A DNA stretch of 5,170 nt. It comes from Candidatus Microgenomates bacterium (GTDB taxonomy: Bacteria; Patescibacteriota; Microgenomatia; UBA1406; GWC2-37-13). The stretch is from contig JACOTV010000081.1 in assembly GCA_016178125.1 (NCBI GenBank), positions 1-5,170 on the forward strand, given 5' to 3'. Positions 1 through 5,170 of this stretch are shown piece by piece (positions within the stretch are counted from its first letter, which is position 1; every line of letters begins with the position of its first letter). A program made the translations under genes and the position numbers. The notes under the pieces were generated by a model. The model was not told where the DNA came from, made no database searches, and saw only the letters and a list, made by a program, of their open reading frames with translations.

Positions 1-648
1 TAGTATAGTAATTGTCAGCGGTCCTATAATGGTAAAGAACGAGCCTGCGATAGGAAACGCTATGAAAAATATCCCCCACCACTGAGTTACTTCACCAAAA
101 TAATTAGGATGACGAGAATACTGCCAAAGACCTTTGTCCATTAATTTCCCTCTGTTACGGTGATCTCCGATAAATTCTTTAAGCTGTTTATCAGACATCG
201 TTTCAAAATAGAAACCAATCCCCCAAATAAAAAGGCCAATGCATTCATATATTCCAAAACCATTAGACAGCGAGAAGTTTATGAAGATAACGGGTAATGA
301 AATTAAATAAAGGAGTATTCCTTGAAGTGCAAAAACCTGCAAGAAACTCCTTACATAAAAATGTTGCCAGGTTTTTCTCCATTCCATATACCTTGAGTCT
401 TCGGGTTTATTTCTATTGCGACGGTAAATATGCCAAGACAGCCGTAGACCCCACACAGTTACCAAACCGTTGACCAAAAGCGCATTGACAGAATAACCCG
501 ATAAATAAAATGACAACCAAGCCATGAGAACAAATCCTACACCCCAGGCGACATCTGCAACATCATTCCTCTTTTTAAGAATAGACACGATAAACCAAGA
601 AGTCATATACCCAAGAAGAGTTAGCGCGAGGGTGAAGTAATAGTTCAT
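1..648 (-). CDS. DUF1295 / steroid 5-alpha-reductase-like membrane protein (3' end cut by window edge)
   Basis: Reading leftwards from the ATG at 648-646, the frame is open for 216 codons to position 1 with no stop. Family members are usually about 250-270 residues, so the C-terminal tail is missing. Visible hallmarks are DVADVAWGVGF (residues 29-39), WGLRLSWHIYRRN (66-78), KPEDSRYMEWR (81-91) and the C-terminal signature SRHPNYFGEVTQWWG (178-192), the H-P-x-Y-x-G-E motif shared with steroid 5-alpha-reductases and isoprenylcysteine methyltransferases. Hydrophobic segments lie near 5-24, 32-50, 54-74, 104-125, 131-149 and 190-216, so it is a polytopic inner-membrane protein. From the family one expects a reductase- or methyltransferase-like step on a lipid; the substrate is unknown. 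Its ATG overlaps the TGA of the DUF2177 gene (ATGA), implying translational coupling. DUF1295 genes often sit beside cyclopropane-fatty-acid-synthase-like methyltransferases, but none is inside this window. Confidence 0.88.
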   Translation of the reverse strand, partial: MNYYFTLALTLLGYMTSWFIVSILKKRNDVADVAWGVGFVLMAWLSFYLSGYSVNALLVNGLVTVWGLRLSWHIYRRNRNKPEDSRYMEWRKTWQHFYVRSFLQVFALQGILLYLISLPVIFINFSLSNGFGIYECIGLFIWGIGFYFETMSDKQLKEFIGDHRNRGKLMDKGLWQYSRHPNYFGEVTQWWGIFFIAFPIAGSFFTIIGPLTITIL

Positions 649-1055
649 AAACCCAATTTAAGAGCTAGAAAGTAGGTTGCAACCGATACCGCAGAAGATA
701 CAAACATGCCCCAAACCAGGTCGACTATGGTTACATTAAGTGGCCAGTCTTTTATAGTCGCAAGGTTGGTTAGATCGTATGTTGCATAGGTAACAAGTCC
801 AAAAAAAAGCCCTGCTACAAGTGCATGAGTCCACATCTTCTTGTCTAGCGCCGGATTAATGACAAAGTAGATCAAAGCGGCAATAAAAATAAGATAAAAA
901 ATTAAGGCTGCCCAAAGATTAGGAGTTTTTGCCATCAAATAACCTATATATTTCGCATAAAAATTCTTAGCAATCAACGTGAGCCAGACAGCGTCGATGG
1001 CTAAAAATACCGTGAACGCAATTACATATAATTTTAAAAACATGATTAGAAACAT
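645..1055 (-). CDS. DUF2177 family small membrane protein
   Basis: This 136-residue protein has four hydrophobic segments, near residues 6-28, 46-67, 77-92 and 108-133, and almost no soluble part. The conserved DUF2177 features are present: D21-A-V-W24 in the first helix with FY soon after (32-33), GLVTYATYDLTNLATIKDWP (86-105), and D112-L-V-W-G116 in the last helix. The family has no assigned biochemical activity; its genes are commonly found next to DUF1295 and lipid-modifying methyltransferase genes. The TGA stop overlaps the ATG of the DUF1295 gene by four bases, so the two are almost certainly co-translated. The start is uncertain: ATG at 1055 gives the longest protein, while a second in-frame ATG at 1043 (residue 5) lies 10 bases after a perfect minus-strand TATAAT (1059-1054) that overlaps the first ATG. 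Neither start has a clear Shine-Dalgarno sequence. Confidence 0.9.
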   Translation of the reverse strand: MFLIMFLKLYVIAFTVFLAIDAVWLTLIAKNFYAKYIGYLMAKTPNLWAALIFYLIFIAALIYFVINPALDKKMWTHALVAGLFFGLVTYATYDLTNLATIKDWPLNVTIVDLVWGMFVSSAVSVATYFLALKLGL

Positions 1056-1179
1056 TATATACGTACTCTGTATAAAGAAGAGCCCAAAATTCGCTTGCAG
1101 AAGTTTCCGAGCGTTATTCTTTCGTCCCTACCACAGCGCTTTCGCGGGGAGCATCACTCTATTTCATATCCTTTTTTGA
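1056..1179. other. Intergenic stretch upstream of the DUF2177 gene, no gene seen
   Basis: Together with the VOC remnant that follows, this belongs to a gap of about 310 bases without an intact gene. No convincing protein match is visible on either strand. It should contain the promoter for the minus-strand DUF2177-DUF1295 pair. The minus strand offers a TATACA at 1074-1069 and a TATAAT at 1059-1054 as -10 candidates, but neither has a good -35 at 16-18 bases. A T-run at 1172-1177 is not preceded by a strong hairpin, so I do not call a terminator. Confidence 0.4.
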
Positions 1180-1356
1180 TGTATTTACTTCGCCATTTCT
1201 GCCGCGTCGCTCGGTGTTACCGATGTCAACGCCGGATACGATAAGTTAAAGAAGCTCGGCGTGAAGTTCACCATGGAACAGACATAAATGGATCCCGTAA
1301 CTATCGCCGTTTTTGACGACACCTGCGGGAATCTTATCCAAATAATGCAAAAATAG
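1180..1356 (+). pseudogene. Decayed C-terminal half of a VOC (glyoxalase/bleomycin-resistance-like) gene
   Basis: One plus-strand frame reads ASLGVTDVNAGYDKLKKLG, then VKFTMEQT, a TAA stop at 1285-1287, then MDPVTIAVFDDTCGNLIQI and a final TAG at 1354-1356. This matches the second half of VOC-fold proteins, whose usual ending is close to GVKFTMEPTKMGPV..AVFDDTCGNLIQI. The TAA falls where the family has lysine, so a single AAA-to-TAA change explains it, and the frame is intact on both sides. Recognisable homology starts around 1204. A TGA at 1177-1179 closes the frame upstream, and the N-terminal half, which would need roughly 200 more bases, is absent because the DUF2177 gene begins at 1055. 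It is therefore both truncated and interrupted. It converges on the ArsR gene, with 12 bases between stops. VOC genes often accompany ArsR-SRPBCC pairs, so it may be a lost partner. Confidence 0.82.
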
Positions 1357-1368
1357 CCAGCGACTTCT

Positions 1369-1683
1369 TCATTGCCGTCTCTCTACAAACGTACGCAATG
1401 CGACAAGTCGTTTATCCCACTGTAATTCAAGATTTGCTATAAACGCTTTTCCCTGGTCTAGGGTATCACGCAGAAGGCGTACTTCAGTATCTCTTCCGTG
1501 AGGATTGAGAGCAATTATTTTTGCATCCACCAATACTTGCAGATGCTTTCGTGCACCTTGACGGGTAATGTTTAACTGACTCGATACCGTTGATATGGTG
1601 TGCGGCTCGCCTGCGGCGAGCCGCCGAACCATCTCGAGACGAACTGGATCTCCAAGTGCTCTGAACACCTCAACTACTTCCAT
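1369..1683 (-). CDS. ArsR-type winged-helix transcriptional regulator
   Basis: A 104-residue protein starting at the ATG at 1683-1681. It begins EVVEVFRALGDPVRLEMVRRL, the standard ArsR/HTH_5 opening, followed by a helix-turn-helix at about residues 29-53 (TVSSQLNITRQGARKHLQVL, with the recognition helix around R41-L51) and a wing containing GRDTEVRL (63-70). The C-terminal helix (about 76-100, ending QWDKRLVALRTFVE) is typical of ArsR regulators paired with SRPBCC proteins. There is no cysteine at all, so the ELCVCDL-type metal site is missing and it is unlikely to be a metal sensor. The start codon shares one base with the TAA of the SRPBCC gene (TAATG), which implies coupled translation and decides the start; a longer TTG-initiated version from 1731 would overlap the upstream gene by 49 bases and add no family-like sequence. 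It probably acts as a dimeric repressor of its own operon; the ligand is unknown. Confidence 0.92.
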   Translation of the reverse strand: MEVVEVFRALGDPVRLEMVRRLAAGEPHTISTVSSQLNITRQGARKHLQVLVDAKIIALNPHGRDTEVRLLRDTLDQGKAFIANLELQWDKRLVALRTFVERRQ

Positions 1684-2123
1684 TAGTTTTTGTTCAGTAA
1701 CTTTTCGAGTCGGCCAATCATATATTCCCAACCGCCAGAATTTTGTTTAAAGCATTCCTCGGCAACTTCGGCAGGCAATGAAGTGAAGCCTGATTCTCTG
1801 ACCGTCACTTTCGTTTCTTGCCCTGATTCTTCGATGAAGAATTCAACAAGTGTATTAGGCACTTTTAAAACATCACCGATAATACCCGCCCCGCCTGGAA
1901 CCCATCGATAGGCAAAGTAGCTAAATGGCTTCGCAGCCTCAACATATATTGAGGTTTTGTGATTTTCGCCCGAAAAAATCATCACCGGTCGCTGACCAAC
2001 GTCAAGGGTTCCTTCGATTTTATCGGGAAACCAAGTAATTATTTCTGTAGGATCAGAAATAGCTTTATAAACGCGTTCCATCGAAGCATGAACGGTTATC
2101 TCACGACTGATAATATCTTTCAT
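1683..2123 (-). CDS. SRPBCC / AHSA1-like (START-fold) domain protein
   Basis: A 146-residue soluble protein consisting of one SRPBCC domain of the activator-of-Hsp90-ATPase (AHSA1-like) type. Recognisable parts are the opening strand and helix with SMERVYKAISDPTEIITWF (residues 14-32), the mid-domain strands including TLVEFFIEESGQETKVTVRESGF (91-113), and the closing amphipathic helix NSGGWEYMIGRLEKLL (128-143). The fold makes a hydrophobic cavity for a small ligand; members of this type are seldom characterised, and the name does not imply Hsp90 binding in bacteria. It is the first gene of a two-gene operon with the ArsR regulator, so it may bind the inducing molecule or a product of its chemistry (inference). 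The ATG at 2123-2121 is preceded by AT-rich sequence without a Shine-Dalgarno site. A perfect inverted repeat and a promoter lie just upstream. Confidence 0.9.
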   Translation of the reverse strand: MKDIISREITVHASMERVYKAISDPTEIITWFPDKIEGTLDVGQRPVMIFSGENHKTSIYVEAAKPFSYFAYRWVPGGAGIIGDVLKVPNTLVEFFIEESGQETKVTVRESGFTSLPAEVAEECFKQNSGGWEYMIGRLEKLLNKN

Positions 2124-2153
2124 AAAATTATGACAATAATTATTAATAAATCG

Positions 2154-2182
2154 AGTATACAGTGATTTTCTACTTAATGCAA
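2154..2182 (-). promoter_or_regulatory. Predicted sigma-70-type promoter of the SRPBCC-arsR operon
   Basis: On the minus strand a TTGCAT (2182-2177) and a TATACT (2159-2154, five of six matches to TATAAT) are separated by exactly 17 bases. The -35 matches at only three of six positions. Transcription would start near 2147, giving a leader of about 24 bases before the SRPBCC ATG. The -35 lies wholly inside the left arm of the inverted repeat. Confidence 0.55.
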
Positions 2183-2204
2183 CTGAAAGGTTGCATTAAG
2201 TAGA
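2169..2204. repeat. Perfect 15-bp inverted repeat, candidate operator of the ArsR-type regulator
   Basis: The plus strand reads TCTACTTAATGCAAC (2169-2183), a six-base centre TGAAAG, then GTTGCATTAAGTAGA (2190-2204), which is the exact reverse complement of the left arm. Thirty bases of perfect dyad symmetry are far beyond chance in a short intergenic region. It overlaps the predicted -35 of the SRPBCC-arsR promoter, the usual place for an ArsR dimer to block RNA polymerase. Neither strand has a T-run after the stem, so a standard intrinsic terminator for the upstream HPF-like gene is less likely, although a transcript reading through would fold here. Confidence 0.75.
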
Positions 2205-2274
2205 GACAAGTGATCTACAGAGTTGTTATCTGATGCTATTCAAACAGGATGTGGAGAACGAGCTGTGGCTCAAA

Positions 2275-2637
2275 TTACTTCTCCTTTATGAGGCGATGTT
2301 TGGGGAATTCGCTGTCATTTTTAAAATGCATTCCTTTATATTTATCAAGCTCCCTAAATAGCTTATCAAAACCACTTTTTATCCCGCTCCTGATCGTTTT
2401 TTCGTTAAACTTTGCGACGAGTCTCTTTTTCGGAATAATAAGGTCGAGGGTGCCTTCATAAGAAGCTGGAGCATTCCCCTTCTTATGCTTATTGACCGTC
2501 ATGACGAGCTGCGGGAAGTCGGGCTGATCCCACGCCGTCAATTTCATAAGCTTCGCGGCAAACTTTTCGAAATACTCATAATCCGCTTCGGTCAGATTGG
2601 TTTGTTTGGTCGTAATGGTAAATTGCATATTCCCCAC
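2275..2637 (-). CDS. Short HPF/RaiA-like ribosome hibernation factor
   Basis: A protein of up to 120 residues resembling the ribosomal S30AE (HPF/RaiA/YfiA) family. The beta-alpha-beta-beta-beta-alpha order can be read: strand MQFTITTKQ (4-12), helix TEADYEYFEKFAAKLMKL (16-33), strands LVMTVNKHK (44-52), ASYEGTLDLIIP (58-69) and KRLVAKFNE (71-79), and a closing basic helix IRSGIKSGFDKLFRELDKYKG (82-102). Family members bind the 30S decoding region and silence or stabilise ribosomes in slow growth. The long-form C-terminal dimerisation domain is absent, so this is the short type. A GTG start at 2637 has AAAGGA (2648-2643) five bases upstream; the family's usual N-terminus would instead favour the ATG at 2628 (residue 4), which has only a too-close GGGGA. 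It is divergent from mutS and ends 152 bases before the SRPBCC start. The family match is by eye and moderately strong. Confidence 0.8.
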   Translation of the reverse strand: MGNMQFTITTKQTNLTEADYEYFEKFAAKLMKLTAWDQPDFPQLVMTVNKHKKGNAPASYEGTLDLIIPKKRLVAKFNEKTIRSGIKSGFDKLFRELDKYKGMHFKNDSEFPKHRLIKEK

Positions 2638-2642
2638 TATAG

Positions 2643-2648
2643 TCCTTT
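2643..2648 (-). promoter_or_regulatory. Shine-Dalgarno site of the HPF-like gene
   Basis: The minus strand has AAAGGA ending five bases before the GTG at 2637. This is the only convincing ribosome binding site in the window and is the main argument for the GTG start over the ATG at 2628. A TATATT at 2660-2655 could be the promoter -10, which would put the transcript start close to this site; a TATAAA at 2652-2647 is an alternative that would remove the site from the transcript. Confidence 0.55.
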
Positions 2649-2662
2649 TATAGAAATATAAA

Positions 2663-2678
2663 AGTGATTTACGTCACA
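2663..2678. promoter_or_regulatory. CRP/FNR-family-like palindrome between hpf-like gene and mutS
   Basis: The plus strand reads AGTGA-TTTACG-TCACA, which differs at one of ten conserved positions from the CRP half-site pair TGTGA-N6-TCACA. It lies between two divergent genes: about 25 bases upstream of the HPF-like start, and centred about 48 bases before the predicted mutS transcription start. The minus-strand promoter candidates lack a good -35, and the site would overlap that region. No CRP-family regulator is encoded in the window, so the role is an inference. Confidence 0.4.
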
Positions 2679-2682
2679 GGCT

Positions 2683-2712
2683 TTGAGTAATACCCACAAA
2701 AACCACTATAAT
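2683..2712 (+). promoter_or_regulatory. Predicted mutS promoter
   Basis: A perfect TATAAT (2707-2712) follows TTGAGT (2683-2688, four of six matches to TTGACA) with an 18-base spacer. Only 11 bases separate the -10 box from the mutS ATG at 2724, so transcription should start about four to six bases before the start codon. The transcript would be almost leaderless, which fits the lack of any Shine-Dalgarno site. Confidence 0.6.
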
Positions 2713-2723
2713 TGTTCCACCTT

Positions 2724-5170
2724 ATGCATGAATTCTCGACCCCCATGATGCGCCAGTATCATGAAATTAAGAAAAAGTACCCAGGGTGCCTTTTGTTTTA
2801 TCGCATGGGGGACTTCTACGAGTTGTTTTTGGAAGACGCACACATTGGAGCACGCGTGTTAAATATTACCCTAACCGGAAAAGCCGGAGGCAAAGACGGC
2901 AGAATCCCGATGGCGGGAATTCCGTATCACGCGATGGATAGCTACCTCGCAAAACTGGTGAAGGCAGGATACAAAGTGGCAATTTGCGAGCAGCTGTCTC
3001 CTCCTAATAAAAAAGGCCTCGTCGAACGAGATGTCATACGGATCGTTACGCCCGGCACATTGCTCGACGAGAACGCACTCGAAAAAAAAACAAATAACTA
3101 CATCGTGAGTATTTTGATCAAGGGGAGTCAGGCATCACTTGCTGTGGCCGATCTTTCGACCGGATACTTCGCCGTTTCCGAAAAACAGGGTGACCACCAA
3201 CAGTGGCTTCTTGATGAGCTGGCGCGGATTGGAGCAAGTGAGTGCATACTGCCCGACGTACTATACAACAATCATGAGTTTCTAAAACTGCTGAAAAGCC
3301 AACAAGATATGAACATTTATAGCTTGCCTCGATGGAACGAATACACAGAGGCGCCGGACAGATTATTAAGAGAACATTTTGGCGTAAAAACACTTGCTGC
3401 GTTTGGGATAGAACATAAACCGCTTTCGCTACAAACAACTGCCGCACTTCTGGGGTATTTACAGGAAACACAAAAAACGACCGTTAACCATATAAAAACG
3501 ATTGTTGCGTATGAAACAGATGCTGCAATGGTGCTCGATAAGTCCACCACGCTGAACTTAGAACTATTCAGCACTATTCGTGAACACAACACCCAGGGAT
3601 CACTCCTTTCGGTTCTTGACGAAACGGTGACATCGATGGGTGGAAGACTCCTTAAGATGTGGCTTAAAAAGCCGTTAGTTGACGACAAGCAAATAGCGAC
3701 GCGGCACGAAGGAGTTGCCGTGTTTCTGAAAGAGCATAAGAAACGCAAAGAAGTCAGGGCATCACTAGAAGAAGTGGCCGACATCGAACGTATACTTTCA
3801 CGACTTTCTGTCAATATCGGCAACGCTCGTGACTTAGTGAACATGCAACTTTCTCTGTCGAAAATACTTAAGATAAAAGAGTATATATATCACGAAGAAG
3901 GACTCGCGTCTGAGCTCTGTAAAATGGTCGCAGAGCACATTCCCTCGGCTTTACAGCAAGCAATTCAATTAGTAACCCATTACCTTGTTCCCGAGCCACC
4001 GATCGACCCTAAAAACGGAGGACTTATTGTGAAGGGTGTCAACAAAGAGCTAGACAAATTGCGCGATATCATCGGCTCGAGTAAGCAGTGGATGGAGTCA
4101 CTCGAAATTACAGAGCGCGAGGCAACCGGAATCAATACCCTTAAAATTCGTTATAACCGGGTCTTTGGATTCTATATAGAAATCAGCAAATCAAATTTAC
4201 ATCTCGTCCCACAAACATATACACGCAAACAAACGCTCGTAAATGGCGAGAGATTCGTCACCGAAGATCTTAAGAAACACGAAGAGATTATTTTAACCGC
4301 CCAGGAAAAAGCCAATGAAATTGAGTATGAGTTATTTGTTAAGGTACTTACCGAGGTTCTGGAATTTACGAGTGAGATACAACAAGCGGCGCAAGCCATT
4401 GCTACTTTGGACTGCATTGCAACGTTCGCACATGTCAGTCAAAAGTACGGGTATGTACGACCAGTCTTGTTAAATAATGGAGAAATTCATATAACTCAGG
4501 GGCGTCATGCAGTTGTTGAGCGGTTACTTGATAACGAATCACAGTTCGTGCCAAATGACGTGTCTCTCGATACTGCAGGTGAACATCTTCTTCTTATCAC
4601 CGGACCCAATATGGCCGGAAAGTCCGTATTCATACGACAAGTTGCGCTTATTGTTCTTATGAATCAGATCGGCTGTTTTGTTCCCGTAAAAAAAGCACAA
4701 CTTTCGATCGTAGATCGTATATTTGTCAGATCAGGTGCCTCGGATATGATTACTTCGGGCCTTTCAACGTTCATGGTAGAAATGGTCGAGACAGCGCATA
4801 TCCTTAATAACGCAACAGAAAAATCGCTTATTGTGATGGACGAAATCGGCCGAGGGACAAGTACGTATGATGGTATATCTATCGCTTGGGCCGTTGCACA
4901 ATATTTAGTGACGCACTTTTCCCCTTCTCCCAAAACGCTTTTTGCAACTCATTACCACGAGCTGCAGCTTCTTGAAAAAGAATATCCCAATGCGATTAAA
5001 AACTTTCATATGGCCGTTGGGGGTGATAAAAGTACTCCGGTCTTCTTGCACACACTTCTCGCAGGTGGAGCCTCACATTCATTTGGTATTGTTGTCGCTC
5101 AGCTGGCAGGATTACCAAGCGAGGTGATAGATAGTGCGAAGTCGATGTTACAATCCTTAGAAAAGCGCGA
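2724..5170 (+). CDS. mutS: DNA mismatch repair protein MutS (3' end cut by window edge)
   Basis: The frame is open for 815 codons to the right edge; bacterial MutS is usually 800-860 residues, so only a short tail is missing. MutS recognises mismatches and small loops in DNA and recruits MutL using ATP. Domain I contains LLFYRMGDFYELF (residues 23-35), with F31-Y32-E33 as the mismatch-wedging F-x-E motif, and IPMAGIPYHA and IRIVTPGT nearby. Connector, core, lever and clamp domains follow, with FGFYIEISKSN at the clamp/core border. The ATPase has Walker A GPNMAGKS (627-634), signature STFMVEM (681-687), Walker B IVMDE (703-707) and THYHEL (742-747). The GGASHSFGIVVAQLAGLP segment near the end is the usual dimer-interface region. 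Before the signature it has SDMITSGL where most bacteria have SDDL..GR. Start: ATG 2724 gives the normal N-terminus (TPMMRQY); there is no ribosome binding site. An A9 run lies at 3082-3090. It reads away from the HPF-like gene. Confidence 0.98.
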   Translation, partial: MHEFSTPMMRQYHEIKKKYPGCLLFYRMGDFYELFLEDAHIGARVLNITLTGKAGGKDGRIPMAGIPYHAMDSYLAKLVKAGYKVAICEQLSPPNKKGLVERDVIRIVTPGTLLDENALEKKTNNYIVSILIKGSQASLAVADLSTGYFAVSEKQGDHQQWLLDELARIGASECILPDVLYNNHEFLKLLKSQQDMNIYSLPRWNEYTEAPDRLLREHFGVKTLAAFGIEHKPLSLQTTAALLGYLQETQKTTVNHIKTIVAYETDAAMVLDKSTTLNLELFSTIREHNTQGSLLSVLDETVTSMGGRLLKMWLKKPLVDDKQIATRHEGVAVFLKEHKKRKEVRASLEEVADIERILSRLSVNIGNARDLVNMQLSLSKILKIKEYIYHEEGLASELCKMVAEHIPSALQQAIQLVTHYLVPEPPIDPKNGGLIVKGVNKELDKLRDIIGSSKQWMESLEITEREATGINTLKIRYNRVFGFYIEISKSNLHLVPQTYTRKQTLVNGERFVTEDLKKHEEIILTAQEKANEIEYELFVKVLTEVLEFTSEIQQAAQAIATLDCIATFAHVSQKYGYVRPVLLNNGEIHITQGRHAVVERLLDNESQFVPNDVSLDTAGEHLLLITGPNMAGKSVFIRQVALIVLMNQIGCFVPVKKAQLSIVDRIFVRSGASDMITSGLSTFMVEMVETAHILNNATEKSLIVMDEIGRGTSTYDGISIAWAVAQYLVTHFSPSPKTLFATHYHELQLLEKEYPNAIKNFHMAVGGDKSTPVFLHTLLAGGASHSFGIVVAQLAGLPSEVIDSAKSMLQSLEKR

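Noticed and set aside
1058..1074. TATAC-N7-GTATA inverted repeat upstream of the DUF2177 gene
   Set aside because: Five-base AT-rich arms are expected by chance and coincide with promoter-like sequence; there is no supporting second copy.
979..1179. Plus-strand open frame across the start of the DUF2177 gene
   Set aside because: It lies mostly antisense to a well-supported membrane protein gene and has no recognisable domain. It merely precedes the VOC remnant in the same frame after a TGA.
1285..1287. In-frame TAA in the VOC remnant as a recoded sense codon
   Set aside because: TAA serves as the real stop of the SRPBCC and HPF-like genes here, and the VOC gene also lacks its 5' half, so ordinary decay explains it. 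Known Patescibacteria recoding concerns UGA.
1684..1731. Longer ArsR protein initiated at a TTG codon at 1731
   Set aside because: It would overlap the SRPBCC gene by 49 bases, its extra 16 residues do not resemble the family, and the TAATG junction at 1685-1681 gives a typical coupled start.
2260..2271. GAGC-TGTG-GCTC hairpin just after the HPF-like stop codon as a terminator
   Set aside because: The stem has only four base pairs, and the following minus-strand sequence (GTTCTCC) is not a T-run.
1690..2461. Plus-strand open frames of about 70 codons opposite the SRPBCC and HPF-like genes
   Set aside because: They are antisense to well-supported genes and their translations resemble no protein family.
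3118..4933. Several minus-strand open frames of 80-175 codons within mutS
   Set aside because: They are antisense shadows of a continuous, well-conserved mutS frame and show no domain or ribosome binding site.

Overview
The window carries two sequence ends of unknown surroundings and looks like part of a compact bacterial chromosome. The best taxonomic clue is the mutS gene. Its ATPase signature reads ...RSGASDMITSGLSTFMVEM... instead of the usual RVGASDDL..GRSTFMVEM, which I associate with Candidatus Patescibacteria (CPR, Parcubacteria-like) MutS proteins. Tight overlaps between genes, weak or absent Shine-Dalgarno sites and moderate GC fit that guess. It rests on remembered family patterns, not on a search. 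No rRNA, tRNA, CRISPR array, insertion sequence or complete mobile element is visible.

Layout. (1) Positions 1-1055, minus strand: two overlapping membrane-protein genes, a DUF2177 protein followed by a DUF1295 (steroid 5-alpha-reductase-like) protein that runs off the left edge. They overlap as ATGA and probably form a lipid-modification operon. (2) Positions 1056-1368 hold no intact gene. The plus strand carries the C-terminal half of a VOC/glyoxalase-family gene, broken by an in-frame TAA and lacking its 5' half. (3) Positions 1369-2204, minus strand: an SRPBCC/AHSA1-like gene followed by an ArsR-type regulator, joined by a one-base TAATG overlap. Upstream lies a perfect 15-bp inverted repeat that overlaps the predicted -35 box, the expected place for an autoregulatory operator. 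The dead VOC gene points the opposite way and ends 12 bases from the ArsR stop, so this may be the relic of an ArsR-SRPBCC-VOC cassette. (4) Positions 2275-2637, minus strand: a short HPF/RaiA-like ribosome-hibernation factor. (5) A compact divergent region (2638-2723) contains a CRP-like palindrome and a perfect TATAAT box. (6) Positions 2724-5170, plus strand: mutS, nearly complete and cut by the right edge.

The genes belong to separate processes (membrane lipid chemistry, a small regulated stress-type pair, ribosome hibernation, mismatch repair), and I see no single new multi-gene system. The points most worth following are the palindromic operator, the decayed VOC partner, the very short predicted 5' leaders of mutS and perhaps DUF2177, the shared hpf/mutS control region, and what lies downstream of the DUF1295 gene.
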